Source of the DNA: Qipengyuania sediminis
Lineage (GTDB): Bacteria; Pseudomonadota; Alphaproteobacteria; Sphingomonadales; Sphingomonadaceae
Length of the DNA stretch: 64,000 bases
Assembly (NCBI RefSeq): GCF_004358425.1
Contig: NZ_CP037948.1
Location: forward strand, 1,426,001-1,490,000
Direction of reading: 5' to 3'
The notes under the pieces were generated by a model. That model searched no databases. It was not told the origin of the DNA and worked only from the letters and a program-made list of their open reading frames with translations. Both the position numbers and the translations under genes were made by a program. Below are positions 46,265 to 56,300 of the stretch, piece by piece (within the stretch, counting starts at the first letter, position 1; each line of letters opens with the position of its first letter).

Positions 46265-47199
46265 GCGAGCCAGCGTCCGCCAAGCGTGGCGAGCTTGCCG
46301 GGCGCAATTCCCCACAGCCAGCCCGCCACCTCTTGCGCGGCTCTGTCCCCGCCCGCCAGCCAGGCGCAACCGAGCAGGCGGTTGATCGAAGGCGGGCGGT
46401 CGATCCAGCCGAAGGGCAGGTCCGCGAGCAGCAGGATTCGCCGCCGCGCGCCGCCGCGCCGCCGTACCCAGAAAGGGTCGCGCGAGGCGGCACGCGCGAT
46501 CCGCGGATCGAGCGTTACCAGGACTTCCGGGTCCCAGGCCGCGATCCGCTCCCTGGTGGTCCGACCCACTCCCGCAGCGTTGCGAGCGACGTTGCGCCAG
46601 CCCGCCCCCTCCAGCACCTCGGTCGCCAGCGAGCCCGCAAAGCCTGTCTCAAGCCCGTCGCCGCCCCGTGCATAATAGAACGAAGGCCCGGTCCTTTGCG
46701 CGCCGCGCCACCGCGCCAGCACCGCTGCGGCGCGCTCGGCCAGGATCTCGCCCCGCGCTTCTTCGCCGATGACCTTGCCCGCGCGCGCGAAGGCTTGCGG
46801 AATGTGAGACAAGGTACCGTCGAGAAGATGATAGGGTGTCCCGAGCCGAGCCTGGGTGCGCTCGGCAATGGCAGCCATGCGCGGGCTCACGTCGCCATAA
46901 TCGAGAATCAGCCGCGGCCGCAGCGCCGCCGCCGCCTCCAGCCCCAGCGGCGCCCCGCCCCCGGTCAGTGAGCCCGTCTCGATCGGCGCCGTGCGGCTCA
47001 GGAGCGCCAGCGCCTCCGTCGGCGGGCGGCGGGGCCAGCCGATCATGCGCGCGGGCGCCAGCGCGGAGAGCAACACCGCCGCGGGCTGCCCCGCCGCCAG
47101 CACATCGCCTCCTGGAGCGGCAGGCGGCCGGCAGGCGGCGAGCGCGCCAAGCCCGCCCAGCGCCCCCCGGCGTGTCCAGCCTGAACCCGCTTGCTTCAC
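46261..47199 (-). CDS. Periplasmic substrate-binding protein of a FecB/BtuF-type ABC importer
   Basis: A 312-residue class III binding protein. The N-terminus TRRGALGGLGALAAC combines a twin-arginine-like pair with a lipobox, so it may be a Tat-exported lipoprotein. The body has IGWPRRPPTEALALL, LRPRLILDYGD, VSPRMAAIAERTQ, WDPEVLVTLDP and FGWIDRPPSINRLLG, the last typical of COG0614 proteins that bind metal chelates or oxoanions. Start is GTG at 47199, overlapping the LysR stop (GTGA), so regulator and transporter are one transcript. Confidence 0.85.
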   Translation of the reverse strand: MKQAGSGWTRRGALGGLGALAACRPPAAPGGDVLAAGQPAAVLLSALAPARMIGWPRRPPTEALALLSRTAPIETGSLTGGGAPLGLEAAAALRPRLILDYGDVSPRMAAIAERTQARLGTPYHLLDGTLSHIPQAFARAGKVIGEEARGEILAERAAAVLARWRGAQRTGPSFYYARGGDGLETGFAGSLATEVLEGAGWRNVARNAAGVGRTTRERIAAWDPEVLVTLDPRIARAASRDPFWVRRRGGARRRILLLADLPFGWIDRPPSINRLLGCAWLAGGDRAAQEVAGWLWGIAPGKLATLGGRWLA

Positions 47200-48101
47200 G
47201 CTGCGATAATCTCTGCAGCCGCGGCCTCGATCCGCCGCGCGATGGCGAGATAGGTCGGCCCCATCGCCGCGCCTCTTCGCCATGCGGCGGCGAGGCTTCG
47301 CGACGGCGTCCATCCCTCTACTTCGAGCACCTGCACCCCCGCGCTTCCGCCCACTTCGGAACGAATGTAGAGATCGGGCAGGATGGCGAAGCCAAGGCCC
47401 GAGCCCACCATCTGGCGCACGCTGTCGAGGCTGGTGCCTTCATAGTCCCGCAGCAAGACCATCGCGTCCTCTTCGCACAATCGCGCGACCTGACGGTGGA
47501 AGTGATGCCGATGGTCGAGGCTGAGGATGGGAAGCCCGGCAAGGTCTGCGCGCGCGATCCGCCCCCGTTTGGCCAGCGGGTGCTCTTCGGGCGCGACCAG
47601 CAACAGCCGTTCGCGCAACAGCGGCTCGACGGCTAGCTCTCCTCCGGCGATTGGCAGCGGGCTTAGCAGCATGTCGAGCTGGCCCCGCGCCAGCTCGCGC
47701 GCCTGTTCGCCGGGTATGCCTTCGCGGATGTAGAGGCGCAGGTCCGGCTGCTCGCGATGCAGCGCGGCGACGATCTGCGGCATGAGATAGGGGCCGAGCG
47801 TGGGGGTCACGCCAAGCCGGATTACCCCCGCCGCCCCCTCCGCCGCGCGCCCGGCGAGGGCACGGATGTCCTCGACCCCCACCAGTATGCGGCGCGCGCG
47901 TTCGGCGATCTCGCGCCCGATCGGCGTCAGCTCCGCCCCCGCCAGCCGCCGCTCGACCAGCGTGACGCCGAGCCTCTGCTCGAGCGCGCGCAGCTGCTGG
48001 CTGAGCGTCGGCTGCGAGACATGGGCAGCGACGGCGGCGCGCCCGAAATGTCCGAGGTCCGCGAGCGCGACGAGATAGTGGAACTGGCGAAGGGTCGGCA
48101 C
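47196..48101 (-). CDS. OxyR-like LysR-family regulator lacking the peroxide-sensing cysteine
   Basis: A 301-residue LysR-type regulator. The N-terminal helix-turn-helix is LRQFHYLVALADLGHFGRAA ... VSQPTLSQQLRALEQRLG, followed by the inducer domain with PTLGPYLMPQIV and IREGIPGEQARELARGQLD, which are close to OxyR. At the OxyR redox loop the sequence reads LDHRHHFHRQVARLC: the peroxidatic Cys199 position is His200, while the resolving Cys208 position is Cys209. Classical disulfide sensing is therefore unlikely; the His-rich loop might bind metal. Start is GTG at 48101. It is co-transcribed with the FecBCD-type importer. Confidence 0.82.
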   Translation of the reverse strand: MPTLRQFHYLVALADLGHFGRAAVAAHVSQPTLSQQLRALEQRLGVTLVERRLAGAELTPIGREIAERARRILVGVEDIRALAGRAAEGAAGVIRLGVTPTLGPYLMPQIVAALHREQPDLRLYIREGIPGEQARELARGQLDMLLSPLPIAGGELAVEPLLRERLLLVAPEEHPLAKRGRIARADLAGLPILSLDHRHHFHRQVARLCEEDAMVLLRDYEGTSLDSVRQMVGSGLGFAILPDLYIRSEVGGSAGVQVLEVEGWTPSRSLAAAWRRGAAMGPTYLAIARRIEAAAAEIIAA

Positions 48102-48416
48102 CCGGGCGCCTTACGACGCCCGGGGGCCGGTCGCCAAGCATGGGTCGCGCTATTGACCCTGGGCGAGGCTGAAGCCCGGCACACCGTCGAACAGACACAG
48201 CGTCTCGGTTTTGATGCAGGTCAAGCGTCATGATGGCCTCGCAAGATGGTCTGGAGACACTGATGCCAATCGATAGAGAAATAGATCGTTGGTACATAAT
48301 GTGATAGTCATAGACTATCGCGGAGCAGCAGCGGAACGATTGTCGCGACATCGGTTTTATCACCCATCCGCCGGGCATCGCCGTGCCTCATGCCCCATTG
48401 AGGAAAGACGACGCGC
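48102..48416. other. Divergent regulatory region between OxyR-like and Mfd-like genes
   Basis: About 315 bases without a credible gene; promoters for both flanking genes should lie here. It is AT-richer between 48260 and 48320 and carries the inverted repeat at 48303-48319. I found no other clear structure. Confidence 0.5.
48303..48319. promoter_or_regulatory. Inverted repeat resembling an OxyR half-site
   Basis: GATAGTC-ATA-GACTATC is a perfect seven-base inverted repeat with a three-base centre. Within it, ATAG-N7-CTAT has exactly the spacing of one OxyR dimer half-site, although the inner T and A positions of the consensus do not match. A second ATAG occurs 23 bases upstream (48281), one base off the 22-base period, without its CTAT partner. 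It lies about 98 bases before the Mfd-like start and about 200 bases before the regulator start, so autoregulation or control of either gene is possible. Confidence 0.5.
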
Positions 48417-51400
48417 TTGGTCAGTATCGCCGATTGCCTGCTCGCAATGGCCCCGCTTGCGGGGCGGCGGCCGCTGGCCGTCCTGCTCGCTTCCGACCAT
48501 GCGGCCGAGCGGCTCTCTCTGATTGCACGCCAGGCCTTCGCGGAAGTGCCCGTGCTTTATTGCCCGGGCAGCGATGCCCTTCCCGGCGATGGCACTGGCG
48601 CCTCCCCCGCCAATGCCGGCCAGCGCAACGCCGCACTCCGGGCCCTGGGCGAGGAGCGGGGCGAGGGGCCGGCGCCGATCCTCATTTGCGGCGCGGAAGC
48701 GACCGTGCCGGGCTATGCGCCGCCCGAAGCATTCCGTTCGCACCCCTTGATGGTTCGCGTCGGCGACAAGCTGGACCTTGCCGCTTTCCGCGTGGATTTG
48801 ATCGCGCTCGGTTACCTCCCAGACGAGCGGATCGACGAGCCGGGCGAGGTTGGCGAGGCGGGCGCAGTGCTGGACGTTTTCCCGGTCGCCGCCGCGCTGC
48901 CGGTCCGGATCGAAGTTGAGGATGGCCGGGTGCGCTCGCTCAGGCAATACGATCCGCTGTCGCAGGTAAGCACGCAGGATATCGAACGCCACAGCTTCGG
49001 CAGTGCCGCCGAACCCCCGCTCCCCGATCGCCCCGTGCCCCTGCTGTCCCATTCGCCCAGCGCGCAGGTGCTGCTCGATCCGGGTTTCACGAAGGCGCGG
49101 GCCCGGCTGCTCGAACTGGCGGCGGAGATCGCGCCTTCCGGCGAAGCGGCGCGGATCGATGCCGCAGAGTGGGACGCGGAGCTGGCGGGGCGTGATTGCG
49201 CCGAGATCGTGGCGGGTGACCCCGTCCCGCATTTCGCCGGCCGCCGCCGCCCTGCCCAGGCCGTAAAGGTCTTCCTCGAAGGCGAAGCGGCGGCAGGGCG
49301 CCGGCTGATCGTCGCCGGCAGCGCGCGCGACACCCGCTTCTTCGCGCGCCGGCTCGCGCCGCTGCTGTCCGAAGACCTGCCACGCTTCTCCGGCCTGGTC
49401 GAAGCGATCGAAGGCGAGGCTCCGGTCGCGCTTCTCGAATTGCCGCTCGATGAAGGCACTCGCCACGGCGGCCTCACCCTCATGGCAGCAACCGATCTGT
49501 TGGGCTCGCGCGCCGAGGGCGAACATGTGCTCGCCGGGGGAGTTGCCACCGATCCGCTGGCGATCGCGCTTCGGCTCGGCGATGCCGTGGTCCACGATGA
49601 ATTCGGGGTCGGTATTCTGCGCGGCGTCGAGGATCTGGCGCTCCCTGGCCACGGGCGGAGCGCGGTCATAGAGCTGGAATACGCCAAAGGCGCGGTTCGG
49701 CAGGTGCCGATCGCCGATGCGGGACGGCTGTGGCGTTACGGCGGCGACGGCGCCGGGGTGACGCTCGACACGCTCGACGGCAAGAGCTGGGCGAAGCGCC
49801 GCGTAGCGATCGATGCGGCGATCGCGGATGCCGCGAAGCACCTGCGCGCCCTCGCCCGCCGGCGCGAAAATGCCGAAGCGCCGGTTTACGAAGCGTCAGG
49901 CGCTGCCTACGAACGCTTCGTAGGCGGCTTCGCCTATAGCGAGACCGCCGAGCAGCGCGCTGCGATCGACGCGGTCCGGGGCGATCTTGCTGTGGGCAAA
50001 CCGATGGACCGGCTGGTCATCGGCGATGTCGGCTACGGCAAGACCGAGGTCGCACTGCGCGCCGCCGCGATCGTCGCTTTGTCGGGCGCGCAGGTGGCGA
50101 TCGTCGCGCCCACCACCCTGCTCGCGCGCCAGCACCTCGAGGAATTCACCCGCCGCTTCCGCAGGGTGGGGATCGACGTCGTTTCCCTTTCGCGCGCCAA
50201 TAGCGCCGCGGAGCAGAAGGCCGCTCGTGCGGCGCTTGCGGACGGCAGCGCCAAGGTCGTCGTCGGCACCAGCGCGATCGCCGGAAAAGGCACCCGCTTC
50301 GCCGACCTGGGCCTCGTCATCATCGACGAGGAACAGCGCTTCGGCGCGGCGCAGAAGGCGAAGCTCGAGGCCCTAGGCCACGGCCATGTCCTGCGCCTCA
50401 GCGCCACGCCGATCCCGCGCACGCTGCAATCGGCCCTGGTGGGGATTGGCGAAGTTTCGCTGATCACCACGCCCCCGGCCCGCCGCGTGCCGGTGCAAAC
50501 CAAGCTCGGCGACTTCGACGAGACCGCGGTGCGCGCCGCGCTGCTGCGCGAATATGCGCGAAGGGGGCAATCCTTCGTGGTCGTGCCGCGGATCGAAGAC
50601 TTGCCGGGCATGACCGACCTGCTTGCACGCCTCGTCCCCGACCTTTCGGTCGTTACCGTCCACGGCAAGCTCGGCTCCGCCGAGGCGGACGAGGCGCTGA
50701 TCGGGTTCGCACAGCGGCGCGGCGATATCCTGCTCGCGACCAGCATCATCGAGACCGGTCTCGACGTGCCGCGCGCCAACACCATGATCATCGCCGGAAG
50801 CGACCGTTTCGGCGTGGCGCAACTCCACCAGCTGCGCGGCCGCGTCGGGCGCTCTGCGCGGCGCGGATATGTCTTGATGCTGAGCGCACCTGGCAGCCCG
50901 CTTACCGAGAAGACGCGCGCCCGGCTCGGCCAGCTGGCCGCCCACGCCGCGCTCGGCGCGGGCTTCGCGGTCGCGGCGGGCGATCTCGATCTGCGCGGCG
51001 CAGGCGATCTCGCCGGCGAGGATCAGTCGGGCCACGTGAAGCTGATCGGGCTCGAGCTCTACCAGACGCTGCTTGCCAGAGAGCTTCGCCAGCTTGCGGG
51101 TGATCCCCCCGTGCCCCCGCTCGCCCAGGTGGAGAGCGGGGGCGACGCGCTGCTGCCGGAGGACTGGATCGTTGACAGCGAAGCACGCATAGCGGCCTAT
51201 ATCCACCTCGCGCGGATCGAGGAGGCGGGCGAACTCGACCGATTCGCCGACGAGCTCGAGGATCGCTATGGCGCGCTGCCCGCCCCCGCGCTGCAGCTCC
51301 TCGCCACCCGCCGCCTGGCGCTCGCGGCGCGCGATGCGGGGATCGCGCGCGTGCAGGTCGGGCCTGGCGGCATCGCCTTCACGCCGCGTCCCGGCGCGCG

Positions 51401-51518
51401 CGTGACTCCGGGCGAAGGCCAACGGATGAGCGACGGGCGGATCATCGCGGCGCGGCACGAAACTGCCGCTCCGCTGGAGGATGCCGCAGACGCGCTCGAA
51501 ATCTTGGCCAGCGCGTGA
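48417..51518 (+). CDS. Mfd-like transcription-repair coupling helicase, short form
   Basis: A 1033-residue SF2 helicase. The N-terminal region is UvrB-like, a CarD/RID-type RNA polymerase-binding domain follows at about 390-460 (LGDAVVHDEFGVGILRGVEDL), and the motor has Walker A GDVGYGKT (about 536-543), DEEQRFG (about 637-643), SATPIPRT, TSIIETGLDVP and QLHQLRGRVGRS. A TRCF C-terminal domain follows. It is about 120 residues shorter than typical Mfd and several motor residues differ from canonical Mfd, so it may be a second, divergent paralogue. The start is TTG at 48417, with AGGAAAG at 48401-48407. The stop overlaps the next start as TGATG. Confidence 0.85.
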   Translation: MVSIADCLLAMAPLAGRRPLAVLLASDHAAERLSLIARQAFAEVPVLYCPGSDALPGDGTGASPANAGQRNAALRALGEERGEGPAPILICGAEATVPGYAPPEAFRSHPLMVRVGDKLDLAAFRVDLIALGYLPDERIDEPGEVGEAGAVLDVFPVAAALPVRIEVEDGRVRSLRQYDPLSQVSTQDIERHSFGSAAEPPLPDRPVPLLSHSPSAQVLLDPGFTKARARLLELAAEIAPSGEAARIDAAEWDAELAGRDCAEIVAGDPVPHFAGRRRPAQAVKVFLEGEAAAGRRLIVAGSARDTRFFARRLAPLLSEDLPRFSGLVEAIEGEAPVALLELPLDEGTRHGGLTLMAATDLLGSRAEGEHVLAGGVATDPLAIALRLGDAVVHDEFGVGILRGVEDLALPGHGRSAVIELEYAKGAVRQVPIADAGRLWRYGGDGAGVTLDTLDGKSWAKRRVAIDAAIADAAKHLRALARRRENAEAPVYEASGAAYERFVGGFAYSETAEQRAAIDAVRGDLAVGKPMDRLVIGDVGYGKTEVALRAAAIVALSGAQVAIVAPTTLLARQHLEEFTRRFRRVGIDVVSLSRANSAAEQKAARAALADGSAKVVVGTSAIAGKGTRFADLGLVIIDEEQRFGAAQKAKLEALGHGHVLRLSATPIPRTLQSALVGIGEVSLITTPPARRVPVQTKLGDFDETAVRAALLREYARRGQSFVVVPRIEDLPGMTDLLARLVPDLSVVTVHGKLGSAEADEALIGFAQRRGDILLATSIIETGLDVPRANTMIIAGSDRFGVAQLHQLRGRVGRSARRGYVLMLSAPGSPLTEKTRARLGQLAAHAALGAGFAVAAGDLDLRGAGDLAGEDQSGHVKLIGLELYQTLLARELRQLAGDPPVPPLAQVESGGDALLPEDWIVDSEARIAAYIHLARIEEAGELDRFADELEDRYGALPAPALQLLATRRLALAARDAGIARVQVGPGGIAFTPRPGARVTPGEGQRMSDGRIIAARHETAAPLEDAADALEILASA

Positions 51519-51869
51519 TGATGGGATTGCACCTTCGCCTCGCCGTCCTCGGCAGCTTCGAGTGCTTGTCGCACCGCCGCTCGCACGATCGGCAGCGCCG
51601 CGACATGATCGCGCTGACCGAACACGACCGCCGCGATCGCCCGTGGCGTCCCGGTGGAAGGCGTCTGCCTTTACCCCGTGCTCGGCCATGTCGGCTGGGA
51701 TGACGAGCGCTATGGCCCCGACGGCCCAATCGACATCACCGTGGACGGCGGGCGCGCGGGCCATCCCCCCTCGCGCGCGGCCATCGCGAGGATGCGGGCG
51801 GCCCTCCGACCAAACGCCGCGCCTGCGCCCCGCACGGGGCACACGCGCCGCGCGGTGCCGGCGGAATAA
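51518..51869 (+). pseudogene. Remnant of a glycoside hydrolase-like gene with internal deletion and frame change
   Basis: The first part, read from ATG 51518 (coupled to the helicase stop as TGATG), encodes LRLAVLGSFECLSHRR and DMIALTEHDRR, which resembles the start of a Sphingomonad glycoside hydrolase family. The last part, in another frame from about 51630, encodes IARGVPVEGVCLYPVLGHVG followed by WDDERYGPDGPID, which resembles the end of the same family. The two pieces are only about 120 residues in total, so roughly the middle of the enzyme is missing and the frame is broken near 51620-51645. Family recognition is by eye. Confidence 0.5.
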
Positions 51870-51986
51870 GCGCTTAACCGGAAACAGATCTTAAACTTTT
51901 CCCGCTAGCCATTGTAACCCCGCCCCTTCCGCCCGCGCGCGCGCAGCGCCCGGCCATCCGCAATCGGCAGTCGAAAGCCCTACCCG

Positions 51987-53252
51987 ATGAGCGCCGCCCC
52001 GCCCGAAGCATGCTGGTCCAGCGGCCTTGCGGCAGCGACGTTCGAGTTCCGCAATTTCGGCGCGATCCGCGAGCTGGTGGGGCCCGGCGGGGTTCACGAT
52101 CTGCTGTCCGCGGCCGCCGCGCGCATCGCTGATACGCTGCCCGGCTGCGAGATCGCCGCCATCGAGCGGGCCAGCGTCGCCGTCCGCTTTCCCATGCAGA
52201 CGCCGGGTACGGTAGAGGCCATGCTTTGCGCCGCCGGCATGGCCTTGCTGGAGCCGATGCACTCAGGCGCGATCCCTTTCCGCCTGTCCGCCCATGTCGG
52301 CTGGGCCGCACCGCAGCAGGGCCTGGCCCAAGCGGACCTGGCGGAGCGCGCCGCCATGGCGGCCTGGACCGCCAAGGTTTCGGGCCTGCCGCTGCGAGCC
52401 TACGATACCACGCAGGCCGGGGCGGCGAAGGTGCCCGACGCGGAACTGCTGCGCGATCTGCCCGCAGCGCTCGCCGACGGGGAGACGCGGCTTGCATATC
52501 AGCCGAAGGTCAATGCCCGCAGCGGCCTGCCGCAATCGCTCGAAGCGCTGCTGCGCTGGACGCGTGCGGACGGGCGGCGGGTGCCGATCGCGCATCTCGT
52601 CGCGCTGACCGAGCATACCGGCTACATTCGCGACCTCACCGAATGGGCGCTTGGCCAGGCGCTTACCGACGGGGCAGAGCTCGCAGCCGCAGGCTTCGCG
52701 CTGCCGGTTCATGTCAACGTCTCCGCCCCGCTGCTCGCGGACGACGGCTTCGTCGCCGATACGCTCGCTCGCCTGGCGAGTGCGAAGCGCGGCGCAGGCG
52801 CGATCGGGCTGGAGCTGACCGAGACCGCCGCGATCGAGGACCAGGGACAGGTTCGCCGCAATCTGGTCCGCCTGGCGGAAGCGGGCGTCCATGTCGCAAT
52901 CGACGACTACGGCTCGGGTCTGTCCTCGCTCGCCTATATCAAGGGGCTGCCCGTCCGCGAACTCAAGATCGACCGGCTGTTCATCAGCGAACTGACCCGC
53001 TGCAACCGCGATCCGCTGATCGTGCGCTCCACCATCGACCTCGCGCACGCAATGGAAATGGAAGTCACGGCCGAGGGCGTCGAAGACCCGGTAGCGGCAG
53101 CTCTGCTTGGCGTGATGGGCTGCGACCTTTTGCAAGGTTATCAGATCTGTCCCCCCTTACCCGTAGACCAACTGATCGCCTTTTTGCGCGCCGAAGTGAT
53201 GTCTCCCGCGGGCTCTCCCGCCGCGCTGCTCCGAAGACTTAACGCAGGTTAG
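51987..53252 (+). CDS. EAL-domain protein, likely cyclic-di-GMP phosphodiesterase
   Basis: A 421-residue protein. The N-terminal 140 residues look like a degenerate GGDEF-type or sensory domain without a GGDEF motif. The EAL domain starts at about 155 and has EALLRW (Glu186), HVNVSAPLL, ELTETAAIED, IDDYGSGLSSLAYIKGLP with Asp306-Asp307, LKIDRLFI with Lys327, and AEGVED. All key catalytic residues are therefore present, and hydrolysis of c-di-GMP to pGpG is expected. No membrane helix is seen. c-di-GMP commonly controls exopolysaccharide and adhesion, which would fit the region. It stands alone with about 110 bases on each side. Confidence 0.88.
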   Translation: MSAAPPEACWSSGLAAATFEFRNFGAIRELVGPGGVHDLLSAAAARIADTLPGCEIAAIERASVAVRFPMQTPGTVEAMLCAAGMALLEPMHSGAIPFRLSAHVGWAAPQQGLAQADLAERAAMAAWTAKVSGLPLRAYDTTQAGAAKVPDAELLRDLPAALADGETRLAYQPKVNARSGLPQSLEALLRWTRADGRRVPIAHLVALTEHTGYIRDLTEWALGQALTDGAELAAAGFALPVHVNVSAPLLADDGFVADTLARLASAKRGAGAIGLELTETAAIEDQGQVRRNLVRLAEAGVHVAIDDYGSGLSSLAYIKGLPVRELKIDRLFISELTRCNRDPLIVRSTIDLAHAMEMEVTAEGVEDPVAAALLGVMGCDLLQGYQICPPLPVDQLIAFLRAEVMSPAGSPAALLRRLNAG

Positions 53253-53362
53253 AAAAGTTTACCGCGCCGTTAACTTAGTCTTCATCGTCTCGCTTCTGCC
53301 TTCGGTCATTTTCAGACCCTAAACCCGCGATATCAAACCCGATATCGGGAAAGGATTGGGTC

Positions 53363-56300
53363 ATGCAAAGGGCGACCACTTCGGCGAATTTACTGTCCGC
53401 GACGGCGCTGGCGACAGTGCTGCTTCTCGCCCCCGCGCCCGCTTTGGCGCAGGACGAAGCCGCGAACCACGCATCCGCCCCCGAAACCGCGGTAGAGCCT
53501 GAGGTCCCGGAGAACCAAGCCGAGCGCCCCGTCTTGGCGATGGGCGGACCGCTTGCTCCTTGGGGTCAGGTCGCGCCGAACCAGGGCGGGGTCAATCCGC
53601 TGATAGGGCGCATCCGCGTCTTCAGCGGCGACCTTGCGCCCTTCATCGGTCGTATTCGCGTGTTCGAGGGCGATCTCGATCCGCTGATCGGGCGCATCCG
53701 CGTGTTCGAAGGCGACCTCGATCCCTATATCGGGAACATCCGCGTGTTCTGGGGCGACCTCACTCCCACCGCCGGCGATCTCGACCCAGCGATCGGGCGC
53801 ATCCGCGTCTTTTCGGACGGCTTCGTCACCGACAGCAAGGCGACGCTGGCGCTGTGGGGCGCGAGCGCGACGACCGACGAGCTCGCCGCGGTCGCCGCCC
53901 AGCTTTCCGCCATGCGCGACAGGGGGGCGGCCGAATGGGGCACAGCCGTCGAGGCGCAGACCGGCAAGACCTTCGCCGCTGGTTTCGCCGATCCCTTCTT
54001 CGCCAAATGGGGCGTCGATCTCGCCCGGCCGGAAACGCTCGGCAATTGGGACGCCTACAAGCGCCAGTCCTTCCTGCTCGCCTGGTACGACAACGTGCTG
54101 AACTTCTCGGGCATGGACCGGGCCGATCACTGGATGAACGCGATCAACTGGTCGCCGCGGCTGACGCAGACGCAGGGCGGCGGGTCGCAAGCGACGATCG
54201 GGCTGGTCGATTTCTTCGTCGCCAACGACCCGGACATCCGATCCAAGGTCGTCTATTCGGGCGGCTATACCACCGTCGACAATGCGCATGGCGCGGCGGT
54301 CGGCAGCCTCATCGTCGCCAGCCACGACAAGAAGGGGGTGATGGGCATCGCCCCGCGCGCGCTCGTCGCCGCCTACAATCCCTTCGATGCCTCGATGACC
54401 GCGAGCTGGGCCGACGTGCGCGCCGGCATCCTCAATGTGGGCCAGCGCGGCGCTTCGGTCATCAACCTGTCGCTCGGCGTTCCCGGCATAACCCTGCCCG
54501 GCGAATGGCGCGACGTGTTCCGGTCCTCCGGCATCGATTCGAACAAGGACAACACGCTCTACGTCATCGCCGCGGGCAACGACGGCAGCACGCAGACACG
54601 CAACGTCGAGTTCAACGGCGCGCTCGACAGCACCTTCATCGTGGTGGGTTCGGTCGATCCCAACCGCGAGATCTCGCTGTTCTCCAACCGGCCCGGCACC
54701 GCCTGCCTGACCGATGGCGGCACCTGCAAGAACACGCAGGCGTGGAACCTGGACAACAGCAAGTTCCAGACCACCGACTACCTCAAGGAAAGCGGGCTCC
54801 TGATGAACCGCTTCCTCGTGGCGCCGGGCGAGATGATCCTCGTGTCCGACGGCGCCGGCGGGGTCACCCGCATGTCCGGCACCAGCTTCGCCGCGCCGCT
54901 CGTCTCGGGCGCGATCGCGCTCATCCAGGACCGCTGGCCCTGGCTCAAGAAGCATCCTCGCGACGTGGCGAAGGCGATCCTCGAGAGCGCGCAGGATCTG
55001 GGCGCGCCGGGCGTCGATCCGATCTACGGCCACGGCCTGCTCGACATCGAGGCGGCGCAGTCCGCGCTCGATTTCAACGACCTAAAATATTACCTGTTCA
55101 ACGGCAGCAACAGCAAAGTCGGCGAGGTCAAGGTCGAGACCCTGCTGAGCCAGGGCGTCCAGCCTGTCTGGTCGACCAACAACATGTACTTCGTCGCTTT
55201 CGAAAAGCTCGACAGCGCGGAACGCGATTTCCTGATCCCCTTGTCGGGCCGGCTGTTCGCCTCGAGCGTCGGCGGCAGGGCGTTTCAGGAATTCATGTAC
55301 AACCGCTTCATGGCGTGGATGACGGGGCCGCGGCTGACGCAGGACACCGTCGGCTTCACCGATCTCTACCGCGTCGCCGGGGGCGGGGCGGACGGTGCCT
55401 GGGTCATGGCGCTTACCGGCCGCAACGCGCTCGGGCTCGATGCGCGAGGCCGCTCCGAACTAACGCTCAATACAGCCTTCGCGCTGACCTCGCCTTCCGG
55501 CAATCTTGCCATCTCGCTGGGCATCGGGGACGGCGCGGCGCAGCTCACGGGTCAGCGCTATCTCGGGATGACGTCGGACAGCGATCCCGATCTCGGCGGC
55601 GTCAACCCGCTGCTCGGCTTCGCTTCGGGCGCGGCGCATGTCTCGACCCGCATCGCGCTGGCGGAAGATCTCGCCCTGACGGTTGGCGCGACCACTCGCG
55701 ATCGCACCGATTTCCGCAACCTCGCCCTCGCGAACGGTGATCCCAGGCACGAAAATCGCTATCGTGCGACCGCCCTGACCACCCGGCTCGACTACCGGCC
55801 CGCACGCTGGCTCGATCTCTCCGCTTCCTGGACCGAGCTAGACGAAACGGGCGCCTTCCTCGGCGTCAGCTCGCTCGAAGCGAGCGACTTCGGCGAAGGC
55901 GCGGTCACCAGCGGCCTGACGCTGGCAGCGGAAGCGGAGGCGGGAGCGGGCATTGCGCTCTTCGCCTCTGCCACCGGCTCGCGCAGCCGCAGCGGCGGGG
56001 GGGCGATGCTGGACATCGATAACGCGCTCAGCACGGCCTATCAGATCGGCGTGGCCAAGCGCGGAGTAGTCGGGCGCGATGATCGCCTGCGCCTGACCCT
56101 CGCGCAGCCGCTGACGCTCGAGCGCGGGCATATCGACATGCAGATGGTCGGCGTGATCGACCGCGAAACGGGCGAGAAGGGCCTCATTACCGAGCGGTTC
56201 GAGATTTCCGCGCCGGAACGGCGCCGCTATGTGGGCGAAATGCTCTATGCTGCGGCGCTGCCGGAGGGGCTTGGCGAAGTGAACCTGTTCGGTCGCGCCG

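Noticed and set aside
51870..53362. CtrA-type sites (TTAA-N7-TTAA) near the EAL and autotransporter starts
   Set aside because: Several TTAA half-sites occur, but none has the right partner at seven-base spacing.
53603..53812. Regular repeats that might suggest a CRISPR array
   Set aside because: The repeats are in frame, lack unique spacers, differ by synonymous changes and encode a protein repeat.
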